The notes: a model not told the origin generated them from the sequence alone. 39,601 nucleotides of DNA from Gemmatales bacterium (GCA_025055835.1 JANWWR010000079.1:1-39601), one strand, 5' to 3'; shown: positions 17,108-24,805, numbered from the stretch's first letter. Made by a program: numbers and translations.

Positions 17108-17500
17108 TTATCCTTTCTTGGGTACCGGCGTCGGCGGCACCGGAGCGGGCGGTTCTTCGGCCCCGAGGATGGCCGAAAGGACCTCAACCGCCTCGGCGGC
17201 ATCCGGCCCTCGGACTTCGAGGATCACCTCGCTGCCGAAGTCGGCCAGGAGCATCAGCAGACTGAGGATGTCCCGAGCGTTGCCACGCCGGTCGCCGTGA
17301 ATGACCGTGGCCTGGGACTGGAAGCGTCGGGCCGCCTCGGCCAGAGCGGCAGCGGGCCGCATGTGGAATCCTTGCGGATTGCGGATGACAATCTTGCGGC
17401 GGTAAGTGTCGCTGGCCATGGTCGAAGTTCCCGGGGCCGCGGCCGATGCGGTGTCACCGAGTCCGGTCGTCCGTGCGGTGAGGTTCGGCTCTGCGTTCAT
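17108..17500 (-). CDS. ptsH: HPr phosphocarrier protein with Asp at the Ser46 position
   Basis: Phosphocarrier between enzyme I and EIIA. The HPr core covers about residues 32-115: KIVIRNPQGFHMRPAAA contains the phosphorylated His (canonical GIHARPA), and GNARDILSLLML matches the second helix. There the canonical regulatory Ser46 (KSIM in Firmicutes) aligns with Asp (RDIL), so HPr kinase control is absent and a fixed negative charge is present. A 30-residue Ala/Thr-rich leader precedes the core, and a Pro-rich tail (PPAPVPPTPVPKKG) follows it. ATG 17500 has AAGGA upstream; the internal ATG at 17419 would remove the leader. It sits 121 bases after the EIIA gene and 78 before ptsI. Confidence 0.9.
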   Translation of the reverse strand: MNAEPNLTARTTGLGDTASAAAPGTSTMASDTYRRKIVIRNPQGFHMRPAAALAEAARRFQSQATVIHGDRRGNARDILSLLMLLADFGSEVILEVRGPDAAEAVEVLSAILGAEEPPAPVPPTPVPKKG

Positions 17501-17621
17501 GGCTTTTGCATCCTTACCGTGATGAGGCACCCGGTGTTCCGAACCTGCGGCGGCAGCGCGGTGGCGGAGCATCCGCCTAGGCAAATGCCGACCGGGCTTG
17601 CCGCCCACCGACGGTCCCGCG

Positions 17622-18158
17622 TTAACGCCGTACCGTCTGATCAACCTCTTGCAACAGTTCCCAGATGGCTTCGCGCGTCTTGGCCTGCCGCAAGAACCGG
17701 CAGAACAGGTCGTCGCGGAGATGCGTGGCCACATTGTCCAAGGCCCGCAGATGCTCCATCGGCCGATCCTGCGGCGAGATCAGCAGCACGAAGATATGGA
17801 CCGGCTGACTGTCCAGGCTGTCGAAGGGCACTCCCGCCTCGGAAAGGGCGATGGTGCCCACCAGCCGATCCACGCCTTCATGCTTGGTATGCGGGATGGC
17901 GACCCCCCGGCCGATGCCGGTCGTCGCCAATTGTTCCCGCTTCAGGATCGCTTTGACGATGCTCTCCTCCTCGGAGGCTTTGATATGGCCCGCGGCCCGA
18001 AGGCTCGCCACCATTTCCCGGATGGCTTCTTCCTTGGTGGCGGCGTGAAGCGACGGCAGCACGGCCTCCCGGACCACGAAATCCGACATGCGCATGCCTC
18101 GTCTCCCTTCCAGCGAGTCCACCGGACGCGAGGGGGCGGTTCCCACCGTGCTGCTCAT
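17622..18158 (-). CDS. ptsN: PTS EIIA protein, nitrogen/fructose type (PtsN-like)
   Basis: Final phosphoacceptor of a likely regulatory PTS, 178 residues. It has the EIIA-2 fold: LHAATKEEAIREMVASL, the phospho-His site GRGVAIPHTKH (His about 92), and VHIFVLLISPQDRP. It lacks IIB and IIC parts. PtsN-type proteins regulate potassium transport, nitrogen response or other targets according to phosphorylation; the target here is unknown. The ATG at 18158 overlaps the hpf stop by four bases and has GAGGAG six bases upstream, so coupling to hpf is clear. An internal ATG at 18095 is a weaker alternative. The order hpf-ptsN recalls the rpoN-hpf-ptsN clusters of proteobacteria, but rpoN is absent. Confidence 0.92.
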   Translation of the reverse strand: MSSTVGTAPSRPVDSLEGRRGMRMSDFVVREAVLPSLHAATKEEAIREMVASLRAAGHIKASEEESIVKAILKREQLATTGIGRGVAIPHTKHEGVDRLVGTIALSEAGVPFDSLDSQPVHIFVLLISPQDRPMEHLRALDNVATHLRDDLFCRFLRQAKTREAIWELLQEVDQTVRR

Positions 18159-18535
18159 GGAGTCTCCTCGTTGGCTGGGGCGGTCCCCGTCGATTCCCGA
18201 GCCGGCTCGCCCGCCTTCGGCGTCTCTCCCATCGGAGGAGTGCGGCGGTGGTCCTGGACGCGCTCTTTATATTTGCGGATTTGCTTTTCCACCTTGGCGA
18301 TGGCCAGATCCGTCGCCGCCCGGATGTCTCCGTTGCTTTCGCGTGCCACAAAGTCGTGCTTGTGCTCCGCCGAGACCAGGAACTCCACCGTCTTGGCATC
18401 CCCCTCCAGGTCCACCGTCACCTCGATGCTCGTCAGGCGGTCAAAGAAGTGGAGCAACTTCTGGGCTTTCTCCATGATGAACTGCTTGGTTTCATCACGC
18501 AGGTGCCCATGCCGGGCGGAGATTTTGATTTGCAC
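18155..18535 (-). CDS. hpf: Ribosome hibernation promoting factor (HPF/RaiA)
   Basis: Binds the 30S decoding region and inactivates ribosomes in slow growth. The 126-residue product has the HPF fold: MQIKISARHGHLRDETKQF, KAQKLLHFF, VEFLVSAEHKHDFVARE and DLAIAKVEKQIRKYKERV. The C-terminal 30 residues are Pro/Glu-rich and lack the dimerisation domain of long HPF, so it is a short form. The start is GTG at 18535, with AGAGGAG eight bases upstream. It is the first gene of the cluster that continues with EIIA, HPr and EI. A strong promoter lies 120-150 bases upstream, giving a long leader. Confidence 0.93.
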   Translation of the reverse strand: MQIKISARHGHLRDETKQFIMEKAQKLLHFFDRLTSIEVTVDLEGDAKTVEFLVSAEHKHDFVARESNGDIRAATDLAIAKVEKQIRKYKERVQDHRRTPPMGETPKAGEPARESTGTAPANEETP

Positions 18536-18883
18536 GGAGCAGGCTCCTCTGTCAATTCGGGCAGGGATCGGAAAATTTGCCCATTTTCCCGACGTTTTCT
18601 GGCATCTCCATTCGCCACAGAGCGCGGAGATGACGCCCTGCGGTCTTGGAGTCCGGCGGTAATTCTAAAACGGGCAATAAGTTTGGTCAACCGAACCGAA
18701 ACCGGCATTCCACCGCATGCCGCCACTTGAGCCAAATACTTTAGGGTTTCCCCAACGAGTTTCCGCAAGCCGTAAAGTCGTGGCCCGCTTTTGCCGATAA
18801 AGTCGTTACAGTTTGCCGTCGCAGGGGTGATTGACAGAGCGACGGCGACGCAACCACGGGGGCAGAGACAGAGGGGGACCGTC
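18536..18883. other. 348-base divergent intergenic region
   Basis: It separates hpf (minus) from the secreted protein gene (plus). It holds the hpf promoter at 18662-18690 and a nine-base direct repeat TAAAGTCGT at 18773-18781 and 18798-18806. No clear plus-strand promoter was found, and no coding frame is convincing. Confidence 0.6.
18662..18690 (-). promoter_or_regulatory. Sigma-70-like promoter for hpf-pts cluster
   Basis: On the minus strand TTGACC (18685-18690) and TAGAAT (18662-18667) are separated by exactly 17 bases. Transcription would start near 18655, about 120 bases before the hpf GTG. Confidence 0.72.
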
Positions 18884-20515
18884 ATGGGAAGCGGTGCTGC
18901 GGCCATCGTCTGCTTGGCGCTGCTGGCTGCTGGACAAGGATCGGCTGGGGACGTCACCTACATGAACGAGCGGGAATTCCAGATTCCCATCACACTTCCC
19001 GAGGATCCCGCGTTTCTCGCTGAAATCGAGCAGCTTTTCCTCTACGTTTCGACCGACGAGGGAAAGACGTGGCGGCAGGAAGCCGTCGCTTCGCCGCGGG
19101 ACAAATACTTTCCGTTTTATGCCCGACAGGACGGCAGCTACTGGTTCGGCGTCAGCGTCCAGGACAAGATGAAACGGACCTTCCCGCCGGACATCACAGC
19201 AGTGCCGCCGGCTCTCAAGGTGGTCGTGGACACCCGGCGACCGGTCGTCAAGTTCTTGAGTACGGAACGAGTCGGCGAACAGGTTTCCGTCTCCTGGGAC
19301 GTCCGCGACGAAAACCTCGACCTGAGCACCTGCCAACTCGAGTACACCACCCAAGGCTCGCCGACCTGGCAGACGGTTTCGCTGCCTTCGGCCTCTGTGA
19401 CGGGCAAAAAAACCTGGAGTGTCGGCACGACAGGGCCCGTGACCGTCCGGATGACGGTCCACGATCACGCAGGGAACGTCGGCTCGGCGACGGCCGAAAT
19501 TCCCGCCGACACCTCCGCGGTAGCCAGCCTGAGCAGCGGTCCTCCGGCTCCACAGCCGCCAAGTCTGGGAAGTCGGCCAGCCGGTTCGCCGGTGGATAAT
19601 CCGTTCCCGATGACTTCGTGGCAAACGCAGCCCCTGCCTCCCGGGCCGCCGCCACCTCCCTCGAGGGAAGTCGCCAGTAATGCTCCGGCGGAAACCCTGC
19701 CCCGGAGCAGCCGAGCGACGCCGTCCGCACCTGCGGAAGAAGCCGTGATGCCGCGGGTCATCGCCAGCACCAAGGCCCCGTCAGCACCGGCCGCCTGGAC
19801 TGCTGCCCCGTCCATCACGCCGGCCTCGGTTCCGCCACCTGTCTCACCTCGGCCCGGTAACAAGACGGGCATGCCAATGCTGCAGTACACCAATCAGCTA
19901 CAGGTGGATTTGAACTACGAGGCCAAGGCCGGTCCTTCAGGTGTCGGCGAGGTGCAGTTGTGGATCACCCAGGATGATGGCCGGACCTGGCGACGCTTTG
20001 CCGACGATCCCGATCTGGAGCCGCCGCTCACCGTGGAACTGCCCGGCGAAGGCACCTACGGGTTTACGCTCATCATCCGCAGCAAGGGCGGCATCTACAA
20101 ACACAACAAGCAGGCACCACTGCCGGGCGACATGCCAGAGTTGCGCGTCGAGGTGGATACCACCGCTCCCGAAGCTGAACTCTACGCCGTCGAGGCTGAT
20201 CCACGCCGCAAGGACACGCTCTTCCTCCAGTGGAAGGCCACGGACAAAAACCTCGGTGCACGTCCGGTCACCTTGAAATGGGCAGAACGGCTCGGCGGAG
20301 AATGGCACGATATCGCCTCCGACCTGCCCAACACTGGCCGCTACGAGTGGCTCATGCCCAGCAACCTGCCGTACCGCATCTACCTGCGGCTCGAGGTCCG
20401 CGACCTGGCCGGGAATGTCAGCGTAGCTGAAACGGACCAGCCGGTGCTGGTGGACCTCGTCGAGCCGGACGGCGGCCTGATCGGCATCATGCCTTCCACG
20501 AACCGTAAGCCGTGA
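18884..20515 (+). CDS. Secreted protein with duplicated beta-sandwich/Asp-box modules
   Basis: Exported protein of 543 residues, not matched to a named family. A signal peptide (1-22) is followed by two related halves joined by a Pro/Ala-rich linker (about 215-330). Each half has an Asp-box-like turn (STDEGKTW at 56-63; TQDDGRTW at 362-369) and then a beta-sandwich with WDVRDENLD or WKATDKNLG and DHAGNV or DLAGNV near its end. This shows an internal duplication. Such modules are seen in extracellular binding proteins; no catalytic site is visible. The ATG at 18884 is chosen over an earlier in-frame start because GAGGGGGA lies seven bases upstream and it begins the signal peptide. A hairpin with a T run follows at 20580. 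Confidence 0.8.
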   Translation: MGSGAAAIVCLALLAAGQGSAGDVTYMNEREFQIPITLPEDPAFLAEIEQLFLYVSTDEGKTWRQEAVASPRDKYFPFYARQDGSYWFGVSVQDKMKRTFPPDITAVPPALKVVVDTRRPVVKFLSTERVGEQVSVSWDVRDENLDLSTCQLEYTTQGSPTWQTVSLPSASVTGKKTWSVGTTGPVTVRMTVHDHAGNVGSATAEIPADTSAVASLSSGPPAPQPPSLGSRPAGSPVDNPFPMTSWQTQPLPPGPPPPPSREVASNAPAETLPRSSRATPSAPAEEAVMPRVIASTKAPSAPAAWTAAPSITPASVPPPVSPRPGNKTGMPMLQYTNQLQVDLNYEAKAGPSGVGEVQLWITQDDGRTWRRFADDPDLEPPLTVELPGEGTYGFTLIIRSKGGIYKHNKQAPLPGDMPELRVEVDTTAPEAELYAVEADPRRKDTLFLQWKATDKNLGARPVTLKWAERLGGEWHDIASDLPNTGRYEWLMPSNLPYRIYLRLEVRDLAGNVSVAETDQPVLVDLVEPDGGLIGIMPSTNRKP

Positions 20516-20579
20516 GGTTTTGGCCTGCCCGGAGAGCAGGAGCAATCGGCCAAGGTACACGGTCAACTGATCCGAACCA

Positions 20580-20616
20580 GGTCCAGGAACCCGGCTGCGC
20601 TTCGTGGACCCTTTTT
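20580..20616 (+). terminator. Candidate Rho-independent terminator
   Basis: GGTCCA (20580-20585) pairs with TGGACC (20605-20610), followed by CTTTTTG. The loop is long (19 bases). A second hairpin, CCTGC/GCAGG inside TTGGCC/GGCCAA, lies just upstream at about 20519-20554. Position is 64 bases after the stop of the secreted protein gene. Confidence 0.5.
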
Positions 20617-20694
20617 GTCTGGAAATCGCGAATCGGATCTGGCATCATGCGGCAACGGTATGATTGAAAGCCGGATCGCGCGCTGGTTCGCACC

Positions 20695-21096
20695 ATGAAT
20701 CCGTGGCTTCTCCTGGCCGACTGCGTGGCCCTTTTTCACGCCGGATATGTTCTCTTCGTCGTTGTTGGCATCGTGCTTATTTGTGTCGGCGGACTGGCGG
20801 GCTGGAAGTGCGTCAGCAATTTCTGGTTTCGCTTCCTCCATCTCCTGGCAATCTGCGTCGTCGGAATGGAGGCGATGCTTGGCTTGTCATGCCCGCTGAC
20901 CCTGCTGGAGAACGTGCTACGTATCCAGGGCGGTCAGATCGGTTACAGCAGCAGCTTCCTCGGGTATTGGGTGGCTCAACTTCTCTACCCGGAGTTGCTA
21001 CCGGACTGGCTGTTTGATGTCGGCCATGTCACGACAGCCCTCTTGGTTTCCGCCCTTTGGTTCGTGGTGCCACCCCGCCGCTGCGTTGCCTCGTGA
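20695..21096 (+). CDS. DUF2784 family membrane protein
   Basis: Integral membrane protein of 133 residues with about four hydrophobic helices. The family pattern is clear: LLADCVALFHAGYVLFVVVG at the start, FRFLHLLAI, then LSCPLTLLENVLR and a late LLYPELLP. DUF2784 proteins have no known biochemical role. The ATG at 20695 has no obvious ribosome site, so leaderless or weak initiation is possible. It follows a candidate terminator, so it is probably expressed apart from the upstream gene. No neighbour suggests a function. Confidence 0.85.
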   Translation: MNPWLLLADCVALFHAGYVLFVVVGIVLICVGGLAGWKCVSNFWFRFLHLLAICVVGMEAMLGLSCPLTLLENVLRIQGGQIGYSSSFLGYWVAQLLYPELLPDWLFDVGHVTTALLVSALWFVVPPRRCVAS

Positions 21097-21176
21097 AGCG
21101 GTGGAGGACTTTTCTTTCCCGGCAGATTGTCCGGTAGCATTCCTTCACGTCGAGTTCCCGGAACCTTTATCATCTG

Positions 21177-21205
21177 TTGGACCTGCACCAGGAAGCGTTT
21201 AGAAT
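21177..21205 (+). promoter_or_regulatory. Sigma-70-like promoter for the plus-strand ACT gene
   Basis: TTGGAC (21177-21182) and TAGAAT (21200-21205) are spaced by exactly 17 bases. Transcription would start near 21212, leaving a GC-rich leader of about 125 bases before the ATG at 21338. Confidence 0.68.
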
Positions 21206-21337
21206 AGGGCGGTCCTGTCGGAGAGCGGCGTTGCCCGGAGCGACGAATTCAGCGATTCCAGGCCTTCGTCGGCAGACATCATCGCACCGGGAACGCTGGC
21301 AGGGTAAGAGGAAACCCGGTCCTTGCGAGGTGTACAC

Positions 21338-21823
21338 ATGCCGGAGACAGCCAAACAGGTGACGGTGTACCTGGAAAACAAGCCCGGCCGACTGGCCACG
21401 GTCTGCACCGCGCTGTCGGATCAGAAAGTCAACATTACTGCCGTGACCGTCGGCGAGAGTCGGGACCGCAGCGTACTTCGCATGGTTACGGACGATCTGC
21501 CGAAGACCCGTCAGGTGCTCAAGCAACTCAATGTTCCGTTCGAGGAGCAGGACGTGGTGCTGGTGGAGATGCGTAACCAGCCCGGAGCCTTGGCCCACGT
21601 CTGCGAATTGCTGGCGGGAGAACACATCAACATCGACTACGCTTATTGCAGCGCCGGTACTCGCAATGGCAAGACCATCGGCATCTTCAAGGTTTCCAAT
21701 TTGCCCAAATGTCTCAAAGTCCTGGCCGAGACGCCGGGAACTCGTCTGAAGCGGGAGGCGCACGGCGGCCGCGGCTGGGTCCGTGGAACGAAAGGTCGAC
21801 CGGTTCCCAAAGGCGAGGCTTGA
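21338..21823 (+). CDS. Tandem ACT-domain protein
   Basis: Cytosolic protein of 161 residues made of two ACT domains. The first is QVTVYLENKPGRLATVCTAL with NITAVTVGES; the second is VLVEMRNQPGALAHVCELL with HINIDYAYCSA. ACT domains bind amino acids or similar small ligands at dimer interfaces. No enzyme domain is attached, so it is a stand-alone sensor. The C-terminus is a basic Gly/Arg/Lys tail. The ATG at 21338 is chosen over a TTG at 21323 because GAGGTG lies six bases upstream. It converges on a second tandem-ACT gene with only five bases between the stops. Both genes have their own promoter. The ligand and the target are unknown. Confidence 0.88.
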   Translation: MPETAKQVTVYLENKPGRLATVCTALSDQKVNITAVTVGESRDRSVLRMVTDDLPKTRQVLKQLNVPFEEQDVVLVEMRNQPGALAHVCELLAGEHINIDYAYCSAGTRNGKTIGIFKVSNLPKCLKVLAETPGTRLKREAHGGRGWVRGTKGRPVPKGEA

Positions 21824-21828
21824 AACGG

Positions 21829-22314
21829 CTACTCTTCCAGGTCTCGCTCGGTGAGCACGCCATAGCCCTGGGACTGAAGCGTGGCGATGGCAGTTTCCAG
21901 ATCGTCGATGTGGATCGCCAAGGCGGGGATGTTCCGCGGCGGAAGCATGAGCGGATAGGCGTAATGGATGTTCAATTCCGCTGCCAGGAGGGTTTGACAG
22001 ATCACCGAAAGCGGTTGGGAGACCTCCGGCAGTTGGACCACCAGCAGATCGCTCTCGATCACGGGAAGCCTGCTGAGCTCAAAGATTTCCTTGGCCCGTT
22101 CCGGGTTGCGGAGGATCAGCCGGATCACGGCGCAATCGGCGTTCTCGACGACCGTCATGGCCACGATGCGGTTGTTGGACGCCTCGAATTTTCGCACCAG
22201 GTCGAGCAGAACACCGACGCGGTTCTCGAGGAAAACGCTGAACTGTCGGACGCTTGGCCAGTCTCGTCCCCGGGCCGTGCTGAATCCGATCTCCGCTTCG
22301 CCTCCGTAGCTCAT
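21829..22314 (-). CDS. Second tandem ACT-domain protein
   Basis: Protein of 161 residues with two ACT domains: FSVFLENRVGVLLDLVRKFEA with NRIVAMTVVENADCAVIRL, and LLVVQLPEVSQPLSVICQTLL with NIHYAYPLM. Organisation matches the convergent neighbour, suggesting an old duplication or partner proteins that could form a mixed complex. An N-terminal 20-residue leader precedes the first domain. The ATG at 22314 has AAGGA nine bases upstream. No catalytic part is present, so regulation by amino acid binding is the family-based guess. A strong promoter lies at 22390-22418. Confidence 0.87.
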   Translation of the reverse strand: MSYGGEAEIGFSTARGRDWPSVRQFSVFLENRVGVLLDLVRKFEASNNRIVAMTVVENADCAVIRLILRNPERAKEIFELSRLPVIESDLLVVQLPEVSQPLSVICQTLLAAELNIHYAYPLMLPPRNIPALAIHIDDLETAIATLQSQGYGVLTERDLEE

Positions 22315-22389
22315 CTACGCGATCCTTGACTCCCTGCGGTTTCGATATCGGGGTACTTCCGGGCAGCTGAGTACCAGAGAGGTCGCTTC

Positions 22390-22418
22390 ATCCTAAGCCA
22401 GGCTCTTGCACTGGTCAA
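22390..22418 (-). promoter_or_regulatory. Sigma-70-like promoter for the minus-strand ACT gene
   Basis: On the minus strand TTGACC (22413-22418) and TAGGAT (22390-22395) are spaced by 17 bases. The leader to the ATG at 22314 would be about 70 bases. Confidence 0.7.
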
Positions 22419-22421
22419 TTG

Positions 22422-22465
22422 TTTCCGGCCTTCTCGGAGCATCGGCACGCAACGCAGGCCGGAAA
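22422..22465. repeat. Inverted repeat just upstream of the ACT promoter
   Basis: TTTCCGGCCT (22422-22431) and AGGCCGGAAA (22456-22465) are exact complements, separated by 24 bases. The repeat starts four bases beyond the -35 box, where activator or repressor sites often lie. It could also form a long hairpin in RNA from the plus strand. Confidence 0.5.
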
Positions 22466-22632
22466 TCGTAATAGGTGGTGTTGCGAGGCCAAGCTCTCTC
22501 AGTCGCTGACGCACCTCCTGACTTTGGGAAATCATCTTCACGCTGAAAAACACGATCACTCAGGCCGACAATCCGGCAGCGACACTCCGCAGGCGCTTGC
22601 ATCCAAGTCATCTTGCAGCGGATAATGCCGAC

Positions 22633-23742
22633 ATGAAGAGTACCCTGGTGTGGATCACGACGCTGCTTGCCCTTGGGCTCCTGGCACTGCACGGTGCCGA
22701 ACCGAACGGACACGAAGCGGACCGTATTTCTGAGTCCTGCGTAACTCTGCGAGGTGAAATACGACTCGCCGAGGCCCTTTCCAAGTTGACTGCCACTGGC
22801 AACCCAGTGGTTGATCTACGACCGCGGTTGGGACAGGAAGTCAGCGATCCCCTGCTGCGTCTTGACCTCTCCGATGCCCCCTTCTGGCAGGCGGCTGACG
22901 CGATTGCCGCTCAGGCTCAGCTTCGCTTGACGCCGCACATGGACCGGGGCAGTGGGCTGCCAGCGTTGGGAATCCAAGCGCTGTCAAATGAAGGAATCCC
23001 ATCGCTGATTCCGACGGCGTATGTCGGCCCGTTCCGAATCCGCTTGAAACGGATGACCGCGACCCGAGACTTGGCGGAACCGCTGGCGGATAAGCTGGTG
23101 TGTATCCTAGAACTAGCCGCTGAACCGCGTCTCGAGCCGATCCTGCTCCGCCACGAGAAAGATTGCATCGGTTATGGCTTTTCCAACAAGAGGGGTAAGG
23201 CCAGCTTGTCGGCGGGCACGGGGGTCATCCCATGGTTGGGACAAGCCTCCCTGGAAATTCCGGTCTCACTGCCTCTGCCGCCGCGAGCCGATCCCGTTCT
23301 GACGGAGTTAAAGGGGAGCTTCAAAGTACTTATTCCAACCGGAAAGGTGACGTTTCGGCTGGACGGACCGAAAGCCGGTTTGGAAGAGAATCGCGACGGG
23401 ATTTCCCTGCAAATCCTCGGAGTCACTTTCAGTCCGTCCGGTACGCAGTGTCGGGTGCAACTCAGGTTGCGATACCCGGAAGGCTCTTTGGCACTGGAGA
23501 GCCACCAGACCTGGGCCTTTGAGCGGAACCGCCTGGAACTTCGCCACCGCCAGACCGGGACGCTTCTGCGACCAGCCGGGACGGAGATCGGCATCGACGA
23601 AGGCCGCGAGGTGCGCATTACCTACACCTTTCGAGATCTGCCCGAATCCCGGCTCGTTGACTACGAGCTGCTGTATCAGACGTTCAGCCCGCCCACGCTC
23701 TACCCGCTGGAATTCTCTCTTCGGGATTTGCCCTTGCCTTGA
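22633..23742 (+). CDS. Secreted protein of unknown function
   Basis: Exported protein of 369 residues with a signal peptide (1-22, LLALGLLALHG). The next section (about 35-100, LRGEIRLAEALSKLTATGNPVVDL and later APFWQAADAIAAQAQLRL) resembles the small alpha/beta unit in planctomycete proteins that precede a beta-sandwich. The rest is beta-rich with no catalytic motif or cysteine pattern. No family is recognised. The ATG at 22633 is preferred to an upstream in-frame start at 22597 because it begins the signal peptide, though the ribosome site is weak. The stop lies 109 bases before the next plus-strand gene, so cotranscription with the HTTM pair is uncertain. Confidence 0.75.
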   Translation: MKSTLVWITTLLALGLLALHGAEPNGHEADRISESCVTLRGEIRLAEALSKLTATGNPVVDLRPRLGQEVSDPLLRLDLSDAPFWQAADAIAAQAQLRLTPHMDRGSGLPALGIQALSNEGIPSLIPTAYVGPFRIRLKRMTATRDLAEPLADKLVCILELAAEPRLEPILLRHEKDCIGYGFSNKRGKASLSAGTGVIPWLGQASLEIPVSLPLPPRADPVLTELKGSFKVLIPTGKVTFRLDGPKAGLEENRDGISLQILGVTFSPSGTQCRVQLRLRYPEGSLALESHQTWAFERNRLELRHRQTGTLLRPAGTEIGIDEGREVRITYTFRDLPESRLVDYELLYQTFSPPTLYPLEFSLRDLPLP

Positions 23743-23851
23743 GGGGTCCCGTGCAAACCTCCCCAGGAGACGGTTCGGGATGCAAGATTTCGACCTTTCG
23801 AGTATCGTAAGAAAAGGACGTTGACCGAGCTTCGGGAGAAGGAGTTGACCG

Positions 23852-24805
23852 ATGCCGTCCGATGCCGTTGAGAGACCGGAAGCACCCTCGACCTCCGACG
23901 CCTCGTCAGTGGGGCCGCGACGCTGGGTGAAAGTGGTCGTCTCGCTCCTTATCTGCGCCCACTGGTTCGCTATCTGCACGGCCGTTCTGGCGGCGGGAAC
24001 ACCCCAGTTTCCGCCACCGCTTCCCGCAGTTTACGCCCGGCTTTATGTGACCCAGCCTTACCTGAACTTCCTGTTCCTGACGAACCCTTACCGCTTCTAC
24101 GCTCCGAACCCCGGACCAGCCAACCTGATCTGGTTTCGGATCGAGTACGCCGATGGGAGCGTTCGCTGGCTGGAAGTGCCCGACCGCCGGAACTGGCGTC
24201 TGCGAATGCCCTACCAGCGGCATCTTTGCGTCGCTCTGCTCTTCGATCAAATGGGTGAGTCGGTCAGTCCGGAGGACCCGACGGTGCGTCGGTTAAGTGC
24301 CCAGGGCCGAGTCGCGGCTTCGTCTTTTGCACGGTATGTCGCTCGCAAATACGCCCGTCAGGATGAAAACGGGCAGCCGATCCCCGTGGCGCGGGTGACC
24401 ATCTATACGGTCATGCACAGCGTCCTGGAACCGCACATGGTCCAGAAGGGCTGGGACATCAACGACCTGCGGTTGTACACGCCGTTTTACATCGGCACCT
24501 TCGGACCGGACGGCGTGCAACTGGACAAGGGCACCGAGTTCATGGAATATCGCGTCATCTCCGACTTGGCAGCTCACATCCTGGCGACGGACATCTACCC
24601 GGAGTTCCGGAAGCATCCGGATCGGGATCGCAGCGAGATTCTGGAGGAGCTAGGCATTCCTCGGCCGATCCGGGCCTTGTTCTACCGCTTTCCGGAACTG
24701 CTTCGCCAAGACGACATGGATCGCCCGAATCTTAAAGAAGTCATTGAACAGCTCTTCGGGACAGAGGACTTTCCGAAGGATCGCCAAACCCCGACAAGGA
24801 CGTGA
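23852..24805 (+). CDS. Single-pass membrane protein partnered with HTTM protein
   Basis: Protein of 317 residues with one N-terminal membrane segment (about 27-48) after a Ser/Pro/Glu-rich cytoplasmic stretch. The large remainder is soluble and contains LNFLFLTNPYRFYAPNPGP and SSFARYVARKYAR, a pattern I associate with conserved planctomycete proteins encoded beside HTTM genes. No enzyme motif is visible. The ATG at 23852 has AAGGAG seven bases upstream. It ends 24 bases before the HTTM gene and is almost surely cotranscribed, so the two products probably act together in the inner membrane. Confidence 0.78.
   Translation: MPSDAVERPEAPSTSDASSVGPRRWVKVVVSLLICAHWFAICTAVLAAGTPQFPPPLPAVYARLYVTQPYLNFLFLTNPYRFYAPNPGPANLIWFRIEYADGSVRWLEVPDRRNWRLRMPYQRHLCVALLFDQMGESVSPEDPTVRRLSAQGRVAASSFARYVARKYARQDENGQPIPVARVTIYTVMHSVLEPHMVQKGWDINDLRLYTPFYIGTFGPDGVQLDKGTEFMEYRVISDLAAHILATDIYPEFRKHPDRDRSEILEELGIPRPIRALFYRFPELLRQDDMDRPNLKEVIEQLFGTEDFPKDRQTPTRT

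Larger units (their letters stand above)
22315..22632. other. 318-base divergent intergenic region
   Basis: It separates the minus-strand ACT gene from the plus-strand secreted protein. It contains the ACT promoter and the inverted repeat at 22422-22465. No plus-strand promoter or small gene could be supported. Confidence 0.6.

Noticed and set aside
15980..17956. 658-residue open frame opposite ptsI and ptsH
   Set aside because: Antisense shadow of clear PTS genes, with no domain or ribosome site.
18773..18806. Direct repeat TAAAGTCGT, two copies
   Set aside because: Nine bases, 25 apart, in a divergent gap; could be a regulator site but is too short to claim.
23779..23823. 14-codon frame (MQDFDLSSIVRKGR) before the membrane protein gene
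   Set aside because: It has AGGAGA about ten bases upstream and could be a leader peptide, but it is short, has no run of regulatory codons and no attenuator hairpin.
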